Positions 9,301 to 15,360 of a stretch of DNA of 18,051 nt are shown here, piece after piece (the stretch's first letter is position 1; each line of letters begins with the position of its first letter). The notes below the pieces were generated by a model. The model was not told the origin of the DNA. It made no database searches and saw only the letters and a list, made by a program, of their open reading frames with translations. Made by a program: the position numbers and the translations under genes. The stretch lies in assembly GCA_006226555.1 (NCBI GenBank), contig SBGS01000221.1, positions 1 through 18,051 of the forward strand. Direction: 5' to 3'. The DNA comes from Bacteroidota bacterium. GTDB lineage: Bacteria > Bacteroidota > Bacteroidia > Flavobacteriales_D > Crocinitomicaceae.

Positions 9301-9340
9301 CGATTTCTCGAAGCAGGTTCGCAAGTCACAAAAAGCATAA
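6326..9340 (+). CDS. secDF: Protein translocase subunit SecDF (SecD-SecF fusion)
   Basis: This inner-membrane RND-type subunit uses proton flow to help complete Sec-dependent export. The first membrane segment is about residues 5-24. The SecD motif FGLDLVGGM is at 111-119. The periplasmic P1 region contains RRINQFGVAQPNIQKD and the GGRTQISGSF/AKDLSGLLNGGALPAP segment. The SecD membrane block runs from about 520 to 668 and carries DANVLIFERIREE at 586-598, whose Asp is the conserved proton-path residue. The SecF half starts near 703 and has SIEFSGGRTY (726-735) and INDTVIVFDRIREN (906-919). The 1004-residue length fits Bacteroidota fusions, which have an enlarged SecD periplasmic part. An acidic Ser/Thr-rich stretch at about 292-316 looks like a flexible insert. 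It is monocistronic, with its own promoter and a strong terminator. Type IX substrates such as the first protein in this window depend on Sec export. Confidence 0.97.
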   Translation: MRNKGFFWFLTILLTAICVYQLSFTWVSNSVEKKAEVEAQERVDALREEAKKNENIAYLPNNTKVDFSQPEAEELAKAAFINQILKEKAENAVYPILGSTFKDVKQRSLAFGLDLVGGMSVTLEISIPELVQSYARNPRDLAFKKPYEAALNTYGNEGGDFIEIFAQKHREINGSTPLVRLFSISDIDELGMNSTDDEVISFLQERERSSMDGVEEIMNRRINQFGVAQPNIQKDPTNNRLYIELPGVQDEVTVAEKLQSTANLQFFETYSMNEIGGIWQAAVQMSRNAPMDNADETEVSDSTAAEGDSTETVSLTEQLDNMPLDGAIKGLDQLIKPFGMFSPGYCASEDKSAVDAILNREDILSIFPEDLKFMWSADLEVVNRDTKETGFVLYAIRVPENGKARVGGKDIKFATTGYDSENGKVTVDLEMTDEGSDKWAQMTTDNNQRVIAITMDDVVYSAPNVNEPITGGRTQISGSFTIQEAKDLSGLLNGGALPAPCVIKEQTKVGPTIGAENARSGLISFGIALILVFIYMIFYYGKAGIIADIALFANILFIFGSLASFGAVLTLAGIAGIVLTIGMAVDANVLIFERIREEQAAGKDLKGAIDTGFQKALSSILDANITTLLTAFVLKAFGTGPIESFATTLIIGIFTSVFAALVITRLSVNWWLGKGKGITFDSKMTKNAFKNLAINFVGNRKKFYIISAVLVLGSVAMIVTRKLNPSIEFSGGRTYTVKFENSVGGDIDYVRGELSKKFISPDGKKASIELKTKSNSFTLDISTNYLLADERAGQKVTDALKAGLNDCKDKLGSYEILESRSVSASVSKELISTSTVAIVLSLLIIFTYILFRFGRWQYSTGAILAMIHDVVIVLGIFAGLHGLLPFNMDVDQAFIAAILTVIGYSINDTVIVFDRIRENLRLHKSTDENEQINTSLNSTLSRTINTSMTTFLVLLVIFLFGGAAIKGFIFALMVGVLVGTYSSVCIATPILIDFSKQVRKSQKA

Positions 9341-9360
9341 TTTAGCTTTTAAGCATAAAG

Positions 9361-9390
9361 AAAAAGCCGTCGATTTCGACGGCTTTTTTT
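9361..9390 (+). terminator. Rho-independent terminator after secDF, probably bidirectional
   Basis: The GC-rich stem GCCGTCG (9366-9372) / CGACGGC (9377-9383) has a short ATTT loop, five A before it and seven T after it. On the opposite strand the hairpin is followed by five T, so it can also stop minus-strand transcripts arriving from the exonuclease gene. Confidence 0.93.
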
Positions 9391-9472
9391 ATTTACAGCC
9401 AACGCTGGTATAGAATTTGTCGTTATCCAGAAAAGGACCATTATGATCGTTTTTGTTGGAATAGTAGTAGTT
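9389..9472 (-). pseudogene. Possible 3' relic of a lost gene (27 codons)
   Basis: Between the exonuclease stop (9504) and the terminator, one minus-strand frame reads NYYYSNKNDHNGPFLDNDKF, then YTSVGCK and a TAA that touches the terminator. Twenty-three of the 27 codons end in C or T, which is much more gene-like than random AT-rich spacer. There is no start codon, and a stop lies immediately upstream in the same frame at a run of four A. The frame-shifted continuation upstream is open (FVKDRINQSLTIK), so a one-base indel could have broken it. It could also be chance, since 27 stop-free codons alone are common. Confidence 0.3.
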
Positions 9473-9503
9473 TTAATGGTGAGCGATTGGTTAATACGAT
9501 CTT

Positions 9504-10883
9504 TTACAAATCCATGATATTGATCAATTCGTAACGCTCATTCTTACTCAGGAATAATTTTAAAATTGTTCTTGCATCTCTATTGTCATTATAGCGATCA
9601 ATAAAATTATCCCATTCTTCTATCGGCATTTTTTTGAAATTATACGGTGCATATCCCATCCCGGTGAGACAACCATGTTCGATCTTGATCAAACTTTTTT
9701 CCTGACGATCACGCCCCTTATCGACAATAAAATATCTTCCGGAGCGCAAAGTGATGTCATCGATCATACATTGTAAACGACGATTATAGGATGTGCTCTG
9801 CTCTTCCTGTACACATGCTCCGAGACAGTTTTTTACAGTATATCTGAAACACGAAGAACTTGATTGATACAGATCACATAGTTTCATGCATAGATCGTAT
9901 TGTTCAACCATTCGCTCTAAAAATACATTTCCCTCTTTCTTAGTTGAAAAACTTGTAATCGGTATTTCGTTATGTTTAGCAATTCGATCAATAAATAGAC
10001 GATCATAACCCATGCTATCTGTATACGTGTATAAACCGTAGGGGAAGGTTTGTCGGCGCAACATTCGGTTATAAATAGGTTGATGCTGCTTGATCAAGAA
10101 TGATTCCTGAAGCAGTGCTATCAGCTCAGACCCCGTAATTTCAAATTCGACGCGCGCAATTTCTTTTTGAAGCTGAATACCTTTTTTAGTTTTTACATTC
10201 TTCAAATGCTGATCCACCCGTTTACGCAGATGAATACTTTTGCCGATATAAATGAGTTGATTAACCTCGTTGTAGAATTTGTATACTCCAACTTTATTGG
10301 GAATCTGTTCAAGATCATCAAGTGACAGGTTTGGATGAAGCTGTCTGGGATTTAATTCCTGATGAATGAAGTTCTTAAGATCTCCTTTGGCATTGTTAAA
10401 AAGGATTGAGAATAAATGTGCAGTTGCCAATGCGTCTCCGCCGGCTCGGTGCCTTGAAGTAATCTCAATTCCTAATTTCCTGCTAAGTTTCCCAAGGCTA
10501 TATGACTCATGGCCCGGTATAAGATGGCGCGAAGTCCGCACAGTGCATAAGTGAGGCCTTCTATAGTCATAACCTAGCGATTTGAACTCATGACGAATAA
10601 CCCCATAATCGAATGCTACATTGTGCGCTACGAAAATACAACCCTCGGTAAACTCAACAATATCCTTGGCTATTTCAAAGAATTTAGGGGAATTTTGAAC
10701 CATTTCATCGGAGATACCTGTGAGCTGCACAATGAAGGGTGGGATATTTATCTCCGGATTAAGCAACGTAATATATTCATCGATAATGTTTTCGCCATCA
10801 TGCTTATACATGGCGATCTCCGTGATTTTGGAATTTTTAGGGTTTCCCCCGGTTGTTTCGATATCGATGATTACATAATGCAC
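9504..10883 (-). CDS. DnaQ-like 3'-5' exonuclease fused to UvrC-type GIY-YIG endonuclease
   Basis: Domain 1 (about 1-165) is a DEDDh exonuclease of the DNA polymerase III epsilon type: VIIDIETTG gives D7 and E9, HNVAFDYGVI gives D92, and HRAGGD gives H145 and D150, so all five metal/catalytic residues are present. Domain 2 (about 190-280) is a GIY-YIG nuclease as in UvrC/Cho: GVYKFY (199-204), YIGKS (212-216), R220 and E260 within LLQESFLIKQHQPIYN. The remainder has clustered cysteines ending in CLGAC, like the Cys region after the UvrC nuclease domain. The UvrBC-interaction, RNase H-like and HhH parts of full UvrC are absent. This fused architecture is known in bacteria and probably acts in DNA repair, though its substrate is not settled by sequence. 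The start is GTG (10881-10883); a later start would lose the first catalytic motif. It is a single-gene unit, convergent with secDF. Confidence 0.9.
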   Translation of the reverse strand: MHYVIIDIETTGGNPKNSKITEIAMYKHDGENIIDEYITLLNPEINIPPFIVQLTGISDEMVQNSPKFFEIAKDIVEFTEGCIFVAHNVAFDYGVIRHEFKSLGYDYRRPHLCTVRTSRHLIPGHESYSLGKLSRKLGIEITSRHRAGGDALATAHLFSILFNNAKGDLKNFIHQELNPRQLHPNLSLDDLEQIPNKVGVYKFYNEVNQLIYIGKSIHLRKRVDQHLKNVKTKKGIQLQKEIARVEFEITGSELIALLQESFLIKQHQPIYNRMLRRQTFPYGLYTYTDSMGYDRLFIDRIAKHNEIPITSFSTKKEGNVFLERMVEQYDLCMKLCDLYQSSSSCFRYTVKNCLGACVQEEQSTSYNRRLQCMIDDITLRSGRYFIVDKGRDRQEKSLIKIEHGCLTGMGYAPYNFKKMPIEEWDNFIDRYNDNRDARTILKLFLSKNERYELINIMDL

Positions 10884-10887
10884 AGTA

Positions 10888-10895
10888 CAAAGATA
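10888..10895 (-). promoter_or_regulatory. TATCTTTG -7 element directly before the exonuclease GTG start
   Basis: On the minus strand, TATCTTTG is followed by four bases and then GTG. A start site 6-7 bases after the box would coincide with the start codon. No TTG is found at 19-21 bases upstream, so support rests on the exact -7 match and the position. Confidence 0.4.
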
Positions 10896-10946
10896 GGTAA
10901 TGGTCTTCCAAGTTTGATTTTTAGTAACTTTATAAAAATCAATGTT

Positions 10947-11138
10947 ATGGACAAAAGAACAGCCTTTATTTACCGCTTATTGTTTGGTGTAGTGCTGATA
11001 GGAGCATCGATTTTCTTGTCGTTTCGCTACCTGATCAAAGGCCCACCGTTTATCAAGGTATTGGCATTAGCGCTGATTCTGGGTGTGTCATATTTGGTTG
11101 TTGATTATTTAAAAAGAAAAAGTAAAGCAGATGAGTAA
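10947..11138 (+). CDS. Small two-span membrane protein (63 aa)
   Basis: The product has a basic N-terminus (MDKRT), a first membrane segment at about 11-28, a short polar link KGPPF, a second segment at about 36-52, and a charged C-terminal tail (KRKSKADE). That predicts a helical hairpin with both ends in the cytoplasm. The same frame is open back to 10590, but that part runs antisense through the exonuclease and has no protein-like pattern, so the ATG at 10947 is the sensible start. Its last eight bases are shared with the start of the SPFH gene (ATGAGTAA), indicating translational coupling and probably a shared task at the membrane. I do not recognise a named family. Confidence 0.7.
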   Translation: MDKRTAFIYRLLFGVVLIGASIFLSFRYLIKGPPFIKVLALALILGVSYLVVDYLKRKSKADE

Positions 11139-12003
11139 TTTTAATCCACAGATACCTAAGATCAATATTGATCCAAAAAAAATAGGTCGATATATCGTAT
11201 TGGGAGTGATCGGTTTGATCCTCTTTATTATGTTTTTGATGTCATGGACTGATGTCGACCCGGGAGAACAAGGTTTTATTTACAGACCGTATGGTGGAGG
11301 TGTAGATAAGAATCAAGTATACGACGAAGGGACTATCTTCATTGCTCCTTGGAATGAAATGATCAAATACAACATCCGTCAACAATCCAAGAACTATGTG
11401 TCTGAAGTAATGGATATTAACGGTACGGATATTACTGTCAAAGTTGCTGTTAACTATGCTGCGCAAAAAGGAAAGATAGCACAGCTTCACTTAAAGCACG
11501 GTCCGGGTTTTATTTCATTTATTGATGATAAAGCGAAGGGTGCCATAAAAGATGTGATTGGTCGTTATACGTATGAGCAGGTATACAGCTCGAAACGAGA
11601 AGCGCTGGAAGGGGAGATCGAATCGATTTTACAAAATGACTTCAAGGGTAATTACATTACGCTCTATTATGTGGAAATCGCAGATGTTAACCTACCATCT
11701 AACATTGCTCAGGAGATCACCAATAAGGAAACGCAAAAGCAACGAAACCTAACGGCAAAGGAAAAGCAGAAAGAACAGGAATATCTTGCAAATGCATTAA
11801 TTGAAAAGGCACGTGGAGATTCTGCACTTGTTATTTCCGCTCGATTCAAAGCAGAAGCTATACAGCTGGAAGCTGAACAGATCGCAAGAAACCCACAATA
11901 CATCGAATTGAAGAAGTGGGAAAAATGGGATGGCGTTGGATCACCTTACGGAGAGGGGAATGTATTCGGTAGTGGCGTTTCGATATTAAAATCGGGGAGG
12001 TAA
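11131..12003 (+). CDS. SPFH/Band 7 (prohibitin-family) membrane protein
   Basis: This is a membrane-anchored scaffold protein. A cytoplasmic N-terminus (about 1-18) is followed by one membrane span (about 20-38) and then the SPFH domain starting DVDPGEQGFIYRPYGGGV and continuing through NEMIKYNIRQQSKNYVSEVMDINGTDITVKVAVNYAAQ. The prohibitin-like signature continues with VIGRYTYEQVYSSKREALEGEI and VEIADVNLPSNIAQEITNKETQKQ. A charged helical or coiled-coil segment (about 195-255) is followed by a Gly/Ser-rich tail. The 290-residue length is usual. Prohibitin-type proteins form large rings or microdomains and often control membrane proteases; the partner is not visible here beyond the coupled 63-residue membrane protein upstream. 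The gene ends exactly where the convergent beta-barrel gene ends, with no spacer and no terminator. Confidence 0.88.
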   Translation: MSNFNPQIPKINIDPKKIGRYIVLGVIGLILFIMFLMSWTDVDPGEQGFIYRPYGGGVDKNQVYDEGTIFIAPWNEMIKYNIRQQSKNYVSEVMDINGTDITVKVAVNYAAQKGKIAQLHLKHGPGFISFIDDKAKGAIKDVIGRYTYEQVYSSKREALEGEIESILQNDFKGNYITLYYVEIADVNLPSNIAQEITNKETQKQRNLTAKEKQKEQEYLANALIEKARGDSALVISARFKAEAIQLEAEQIARNPQYIELKKWEKWDGVGSPYGEGNVFGSGVSILKSGR

Positions 12004-12681
12004 TTAATACCCCCCGAGTTTAAATCCTAGACTTAATGTTATCGTGCGGTTTAGAATAGTGTTATCATAATTTGAATCTGTATTCAGATTAATAAAACCA
12101 TTCTCATAACCTGCTTCAACGAAGAATCCATTTTTTTCATAACCTAGAACGGCTCTTGCACCAAGGTCGAAACGATTAATATCATCGTTTGCAAAATCAA
12201 TTTTTGATTCGTCGTTTGTAGTGCTCGTTGAATTACCTGCTGTTTGCGTTGTAGTAGTTTTACTATTTCCATTGAGCATGAAATATACGTCCGGACCTAT
12301 ACCGGCATACACTCTACCTTCTCCGGCATTCAAACCGAATTTCATAACAAGAGGCACGTTAAGGTAATTAAAGTTTGCCGTGCTTTTATAGGTGGATGTG
12401 TAGGTTGTTCCAAAAATTGTAAAGCTGGCTTCTGTGTAGGTTTTAAAACCTTTTGTAGAATAGCCAAGTCCGGTTTCAAAGGATACTAGGTCACTAAGAA
12501 CGAATTCCGCGATCCCTTTTATGTGAAATCCTGGATTATAATTGATCTCTGAAGCGGCAAGCTCACTCATAGACACAGTTGAATAATTTAGACCTGCCAT
12601 AACTCCGGGTCTCATTTGAGAAATGCCTGAAAAACTTAACATACCAGTGAAAGCGATCAGGATAAAGGATTGAATTTTCAT
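12004..12681 (-). CDS. Outer-membrane beta-barrel protein (PorT-like family)
   Basis: A Sec signal peptide (MKIQSFILIAFTGMLSFSGIS, cut near Q22) is followed by alternating beta-strands: GVMAGLNYSTVSM, GFHIKGIAEFVLSDLVSFETGLGYS, NYLNVPLVMKFGL, GRVYAGIGPDVYFML, FDLGARAVLGYEKNGFFVEAGY and the closing strand ITLSLGFKLGG-Y. This is the standard pattern of the Bacteroidota small outer-membrane beta-barrel families (about 200-250 residues, eight or so strands). A Thr/Ser/Asn-rich loop (TTTTQTAGNSTSTTNDES) is a probable external loop. It lies downstream of the PspC gene but is separated from it by a terminator, so it should be independently transcribed. No good TAnnTTTG box was found in the 45 bases upstream of its ATG. 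The specific role is unknown. Confidence 0.85.
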   Translation of the reverse strand: MKIQSFILIAFTGMLSFSGISQMRPGVMAGLNYSTVSMSELAASEINYNPGFHIKGIAEFVLSDLVSFETGLGYSTKGFKTYTEASFTIFGTTYTSTYKSTANFNYLNVPLVMKFGLNAGEGRVYAGIGPDVYFMLNGNSKTTTTQTAGNSTSTTNDESKIDFANDDINRFDLGARAVLGYEKNGFFVEAGYENGFINLNTDSNYDNTILNRTITLSLGFKLGGY

Positions 12682-12720
12682 AATTTTTGTTTTCCGTGTT
12701 GACTCAATACTTGTGCCATG

Positions 12721-12751
12721 AATAAAAAATGCACCCTTAAAGGTGCATTTT
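12721..12751 (-). terminator. Rho-independent terminator of the PadR-PspC operon
   Basis: Read on the minus strand just after the PspC stop, the stem AAAATGCACC / GGTGCATTTT (arms at 12742-12751 and 12726-12735) with a six-base loop is followed by a run of six T. It isolates the PspC gene from the beta-barrel gene. Confidence 0.85.
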
Positions 12752-12756
12752 ATTTT

Positions 12757-14301
12757 TTAATTGTGGTGTTTGTATCTTCCGTTTGCTTTTATGTAGCCTG
12801 ATTGATCAGAGGGCTCATCCTCATCTCTGTTCTCATCAATACCATCAAGCGTTATCATTCTATCCTTTATCCTAACCACACCGTTCTTTGGTATTTCTAT
12901 GGTGATACTAACTTCCTGATCCCTGAGCTTGTCTTCTTTAGGGAAGCTGTAGTATGTGTCGATCCAAACAGAATCGCCTTCTACATTCGTGTTGTGATCT
13001 ATGTTTTGACAACGTTCAAGTCCTTTGTCATGAGATCTCCCTCGCGCACTGAATTCCTTTCTGATATGAAATAGACTGTCGGTAGAAGGTTTATAGTGGA
13101 TCTGAATTCCATATAATCTTACTTCATCATTTTCTATCTCGATCATACTGAAGCTTGGATTAGATGTTATTCTCTTGTCGTTTTCCGCACCAATCACCTT
13201 TTCAGAGGGGAATAATTTTAGTTCAGAAGTGGCTATCGCAGCTATCGGTACTTCTACCTCTGCATACTGAGTAAAGTCTTTACCTGTACGTACACCTGCA
13301 GTACCCGAGAGTATCGCACCTGCTACTCCAGTGAGGAATAATAAGAATAAGCTGATCTTCGCCCACTTGTTTCTGATCTTAAAGATGAGCATTGAACCAG
13401 AAAGCAGTAAGAAAATGATCACACTAAAGCTCACCAATAACACTCCACTCGCCATCATGTTATAATCTGATGAGTTCGCTAAAACAAATTCTCCGAATTC
13501 AGAAAAGGAAAGGAAACCGGAATCGTTCGCGACCGGGATAAATTCGAACCCTCCAAGAATAAAGATCAAGAAAGGCACAAGTAAAGAAAGTCCGAACAGA
13601 ATTATAATAGCTCCCAGTATTGATACCAGAACGTTCAAGCCATTTCGCACCGTGCGACCGTAGCTGTCATCATTTCTCACTTGCTGTGCAAAACGTTTAG
13701 ACCCTTTACTCAAGTTCTCCGCTGCATTTTCAACTTCTTCACGAACTGTTTCTACAGTGATAGGCTTTCCCTTCATTCTTAATCGGTCGATCGTGCTGCG
13801 CGTTTTTGGCACGATCACCCATAAAATAAGGTAAAGAGGAACACCGAATCCGGCAAATAAAAACATGATCACGAAAATAGCACGGATAATGACCACGTCT
13901 ATTTTTAAGAAGTTTGCTATACCGGCACATACACCGGCGATCACGGCATTATCAGTGTCTCTGAAAAGACGTTTCTCCGAGTTGTCCTGTGCAGATTGAT
14001 TTGAATGCGTGCGACCTTCAGATTCAAGGTTATCGCTCTCGTCAATGTATTGTGAAGGATCTCCCATTATGCTGATAATTTCTTCAATATCGTTTAGCTC
14101 AATTACTGTTTTATTAGCACTGAGTTTTTCCATCGACAATTCAGCTATTCTGAGCTCAATATCTTCAATGATCTCTCTGCTTCCGGGTTCATTTTTTAGT
14201 GAATGTGTCAGTCTGTCCAAATAATTCTGGAGTAATTCATATGCATCTTCTTCTATGATGAAATGCAAACCTCTTATATTAACCGATACTGTCTTTTTCA
14301 T
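12757..14301 (-). CDS. PspC-domain inner-membrane protein
   Basis: The N-terminal cytoplasmic part (1 to about 100) has the form common in Bacteroidota PspC proteins, with the helix pair EIIEDIELRIAELSMEK and NDIEEIISIMGDPSQY. The PspC domain follows at about 110-168: KRLFRDTDNAVIAGVCAGIA, then DVVIIRAIFVIMF and GVPLYLILWVIVPK. After a linker (about 170-220) come further membrane segments (about 228-255, 280-305, 312-335) and a C-terminal, probably extracytoplasmic beta-rich region that includes PKNGVVRIKDRMI. In enteric bacteria PspC senses envelope stress; here no PspA/PspB genes are present, so only a membrane-stress-related role is inferred. It begins one base after the PadR stop, so the two are co-transcribed. 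The 514-residue length is normal for this multi-domain form. Confidence 0.88.
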   Translation of the reverse strand: MKKTVSVNIRGLHFIIEEDAYELLQNYLDRLTHSLKNEPGSREIIEDIELRIAELSMEKLSANKTVIELNDIEEIISIMGDPSQYIDESDNLESEGRTHSNQSAQDNSEKRLFRDTDNAVIAGVCAGIANFLKIDVVIIRAIFVIMFLFAGFGVPLYLILWVIVPKTRSTIDRLRMKGKPITVETVREEVENAAENLSKGSKRFAQQVRNDDSYGRTVRNGLNVLVSILGAIIILFGLSLLVPFLIFILGGFEFIPVANDSGFLSFSEFGEFVLANSSDYNMMASGVLLVSFSVIIFLLLSGSMLIFKIRNKWAKISLFLLFLTGVAGAILSGTAGVRTGKDFTQYAEVEVPIAAIATSELKLFPSEKVIGAENDKRITSNPSFSMIEIENDEVRLYGIQIHYKPSTDSLFHIRKEFSARGRSHDKGLERCQNIDHNTNVEGDSVWIDTYYSFPKEDKLRDQEVSITIEIPKNGVVRIKDRMITLDGIDENRDEDEPSDQSGYIKANGRYKHHN

Positions 14302-14302
14302 T

Positions 14303-14632
14303 TTAATTCTTTTGCGTGATTTGATTAACTGCGTGATTTAATTCACCCCAAGTTGTGTTGAGCTCATTTAAAAATTCTCTGCCCTTATCCGTAAGAGCGA
14401 AATATTTTCTTGGTGGCCCACTTGGGGATTCTTCCCAGCGATAGGAGAGGAGCTCACTGTTCTTCAAGCGTGTTAGCAGGGGATAAAGCGTCCCTTCTAC
14501 CACTATTAGCTTGGCTTTTTTTAGCGATTCCAGTATTTCAGAAGGATAAGCTTCCTTTTTATCTAGAATTGCCAAAATGCAGAACTCCAGGATTCCCTTA
14601 CGCATTTGTGCTTTTGTATTTTCAATATTCAT
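14303..14632 (-). CDS. PadR-family transcriptional regulator
   Basis: This is a winged-helix repressor of 109 residues. Starting at MNIENTKAQMRKG, it shows the PadR N-terminal domain: ILEFCILAILDKKEAYPSEILESLKKA, then the recognition helix and wing VVEGTLYPLLTRLKNSELLSYRWEESPSGPPRKYFALTDKGREFL, and a short C-terminal helix for dimerisation. Translation could in principle begin 16 codons upstream (14680), but that stretch (HNTIFYIYLCIKHF) is not PadR-like and overlaps the promoter, and an AGG lies just before the chosen ATG. The PadR plus PspC pair is a recurring arrangement in Bacteroidota. The regulator probably controls its own operon through the palindromes near 14669-14693. The inducing signal is unknown. 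Confidence 0.92.
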   Translation of the reverse strand: MNIENTKAQMRKGILEFCILAILDKKEAYPSEILESLKKAKLIVVEGTLYPLLTRLKNSELLSYRWEESPSGPPRKYFALTDKGREFLNELNTTWGELNHAVNQITQKN

Positions 14633-14648
14633 CCTGAAATGTTTTATA

Positions 14649-14680
14649 CAAAGATATATGTAAAAGATTGTATTATGCAA
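14649..14680 (-). promoter_or_regulatory. Promoter of the padR-pspC operon
   Basis: On the minus strand, TTG (14680-14678) and TATCTTTG (14656-14649) are separated by 21 bases, fitting the Bacteroidota consensus. Transcription would start near 14642, about ten bases before the preferred ATG at 14632, which supports that start. Confidence 0.7.
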
Positions 14681-14693
14681 TACATAGTACTAT
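14669..14693. promoter_or_regulatory. Paired palindromes overlapping the padR promoter, candidate PadR operator
   Basis: TGTATT-ATGC-AATACA (14669-14684) has perfect six-base inverted arms, and it is followed at once by the perfect ten-base palindrome ATAGTACTAT (14684-14693). The first overlaps the -33 TTG. Autoregulation by PadR proteins binding dyads of this general size is well known; the assignment here is inferred from position. Confidence 0.45.
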
Positions 14694-14774
14694 AATAAGT
14701 TGCAGTTACAAAGGATAAACCTTTTGTTTGTGCAGTAAAATCAAGGGTTTCAGAGAAATGTTAAAAAGTGAAAA

Positions 14775-15290
14775 TTATTTCAGTGCTTGTTCGAAATTTC
14801 GAATTGCAATCCGATATGCGGGTGTTTTTCCCTTGGAATTATATAGGATTACTTCACGAACTTCATCTTTTAATTCGGGGTATTGTTGTACGAATTGGAT
14901 GAGGAGATATATACTGTAAACGTGCAGAGCTACCTTGTTTTTGGCATTGTTTAGAAAGCTGATCAGTAGGTCGAGTAATTCGGATTCGCGATAATCAGTG
15001 TGCTCTATATGATGGAGCATATAGGTTAAGTTCCTGAGAACGGTTTGATTTTCTGTAACAAAGAGCGTGTCGATAAAGACTTTTCTGTACTTAGTGAGAT
15101 CCACGCCCTGCTTTTGAAGATGGGTCAGGGCGTAAGATGCATATTCTTTCAGTGGATATTCCTCAAGGTTTGCCGTTATCTGAACAAGGTGATCTATTTT
15201 TTTAACGTCTTTTTTAAATGGACCTAACAGTTTTTCTCTGTCCATAGCCCATCTGAAATTTTCCAATAGAAATTCCCTGACCTCTTGCAT
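14775..15290 (-). CDS. Small all-helical HEAT-like repeat protein, function unknown
   Basis: The 171-residue product is cytoplasmic, with no signal or membrane segment. It is made of consecutive amphipathic helix pairs: KIDHLVQITANLEEYPLKEYASYALTHLQ, YRKVFIDTLFVTENQTVLRNLTYMLHHI, SELLDLLISFLNNAKNKVALHVYSIYLLIQFVQQYPELKDEVREVIL and AYRIAIRNFEQAL. This spacing fits a short alpha-solenoid of HEAT type, so a protein-binding role is more likely than catalysis. No catalytic motif is seen. Similar small proteins in Bacteroidota sometimes carry misleading enzyme names, which should not be copied here. It lies 47 bases downstream of the DHS-like gene on the same strand and may be read from both that operon and its own promoter (15333-15360). 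The 142 bases between it and the PadR start hold only the promoter and palindromes listed. Confidence 0.7.
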   Translation of the reverse strand: MQEVREFLLENFRWAMDREKLLGPFKKDVKKIDHLVQITANLEEYPLKEYASYALTHLQKQGVDLTKYRKVFIDTLFVTENQTVLRNLTYMLHHIEHTDYRESELLDLLISFLNNAKNKVALHVYSIYLLIQFVQQYPELKDEVREVILYNSKGKTPAYRIAIRNFEQALK

Positions 15291-15332
15291 AAGGTTGAAT
15301 ATAAGGAACTCAATTGTTCCCTATCAGAAGTA

Positions 15333-15360
15333 CAAAGTTATTGACCTAGTAAATAGGCAA
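15333..15360 (-). promoter_or_regulatory. Candidate promoter of the HEAT-like gene
   Basis: On the minus strand, TTG (15360-15358) and TAACTTTG (15340-15333) are 17 bases apart, slightly short but acceptable. The -33 element lies inside the last codons of the DHS-like gene. The expected leader of about 36 bases contains the inverted repeat GGAAC-N6-GTTCC (15305-15320). Confidence 0.5.

Noticed and set aside
10925..10932. TAACTTTA as a promoter for the small membrane protein/SPFH pair
   Set aside because: It lacks the final G of the consensus and the only nearby TTG is eight bases away, so spacing is wrong.
10590..10946. Upstream extension of the 63-residue membrane protein
   Set aside because: It runs antisense through the exonuclease catalytic domain and has no recognisable fold; the hydrophobic hairpin begins only after the ATG at 10947.
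13739..14224. Short open frames in other phases inside the PspC gene
   Set aside because: They are alternative-frame shadows of a long, well-recognised gene.
14633..14680. Sixteen-codon N-terminal extension of the PadR regulator
   Set aside because: The segment overlaps the promoter -7 box, is not PadR-like, and a better ribosome site precedes the ATG at 14632.
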